From: Linnemannia hyalina
Lineage: Eukaryota; Mortierellomycota; Mortierellomycetes; Mortierellales; Mortierellaceae
Assembly: GCA_019671135.1 (NCBI GenBank)
Contig: JAHRHY010000014.1
Location: 122,001 to 186,000 of the forward strand
DNA: 64,000 nt
Direction of reading: 5' to 3'
The notes under the pieces were generated by a model. That model made no database searches. It was not told the DNA's origin and saw nothing but the letters and a program-made list of their open reading frames with translations. Position 1 is the stretch's first letter. Every line of letters starts with the position of its first letter. Shown one piece after another: positions 63,926 to 64,000 of this stretch. The position numbers and the translations under genes are program-made.

Positions 63926-63964
<39 letters not shown>

Positions 63965-64000
63965 AGCAAAAGCAAGTGTACATTTTCACAATGAAGTCAT
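63659..64000. other. 3' flank of hexokinase
   Basis: No gene is seen up to the window end. AAATAAATAG, a plausible polyadenylation region, lies about 60 bp after the hexokinase stop. Confidence 0.5.
63927..63957. repeat. Poly(A) tract of 31
   Basis: An uninterrupted A run preceded by ACAACC and followed by GGGCAAAAGC. It is genomic and not joined to any recognisable retroposed sequence in the window. Confidence 0.95.

Overview
This is a nuclear window from a filamentous, intron-rich fungus. The clearest signs are the gene content and the gene structure. There is a fungal Set3-type PHD-SET protein, a Kar5-type karyogamy protein and a DnaJ-X co-chaperone beside housekeeping genes, and most genes carry several short GT-AG introns (roughly 50 to 140 nt). 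Exons favour C- or G-ending codons, while the non-coding DNA is full of pyrimidine/purine tracts and simple repeats. Together with an intact folliculin gene this suggests an early-diverging lineage, and I favour Mucoromycota of the Mortierella type. The taxon is inference; no rRNA or mitochondrial marker is present.

Layout. Positions 1-591 hold the N-terminal part of a low-complexity protein on the minus strand that leaves the window. It is followed by about 16.6 kb (592-17233) in which I find no credible gene, only microsatellites, homopolymers and other simple repeats. From 17234 the window is gene dense. In order: a Dna2-like Fe-S nuclease/SF1 helicase (+), cytosolic-type alanyl-tRNA synthetase (-), MOB1 (-), ribosomal protein eL37 (-), guanylate kinase (+), TIP41 (+), CDC123 (-), a 1719-residue Set3-like PHD-SET protein (-), a DnaJ-X protein (+), folliculin (+), the nucleoporin/GATOR2 subunit SEH1 (+), glycine cleavage T-protein (+), a Kar5/Tht1-like nuclear fusion protein (-), a MATH/BTB-like protein (+) and a hexokinase (+). 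I assembled the exons by hand from reading frame, splice-site consensus and protein family knowledge. Every assembled gene closes in frame; only the first exon of eL37 is tentative.

Functional reading. Several neighbours belong to nutrient signalling around TORC1 and PP2A: TIP41, folliculin (Lst7) and SEH1, the last two being adjacent and in tandem. Others serve translation (alanyl-tRNA synthetase, eL37, CDC123 for eIF2 assembly) and central metabolism (guanylate kinase, T-protein, hexokinase). MOB1 serves mitotic-exit/NDR kinase signalling. The two most unusual elements are the Dna2-like nuclease-helicase, whose nuclease and Fe-S motifs are intact but whose helicase P-loop is of the Upf1/Nam7 type, and the long gene-free tract beside it.
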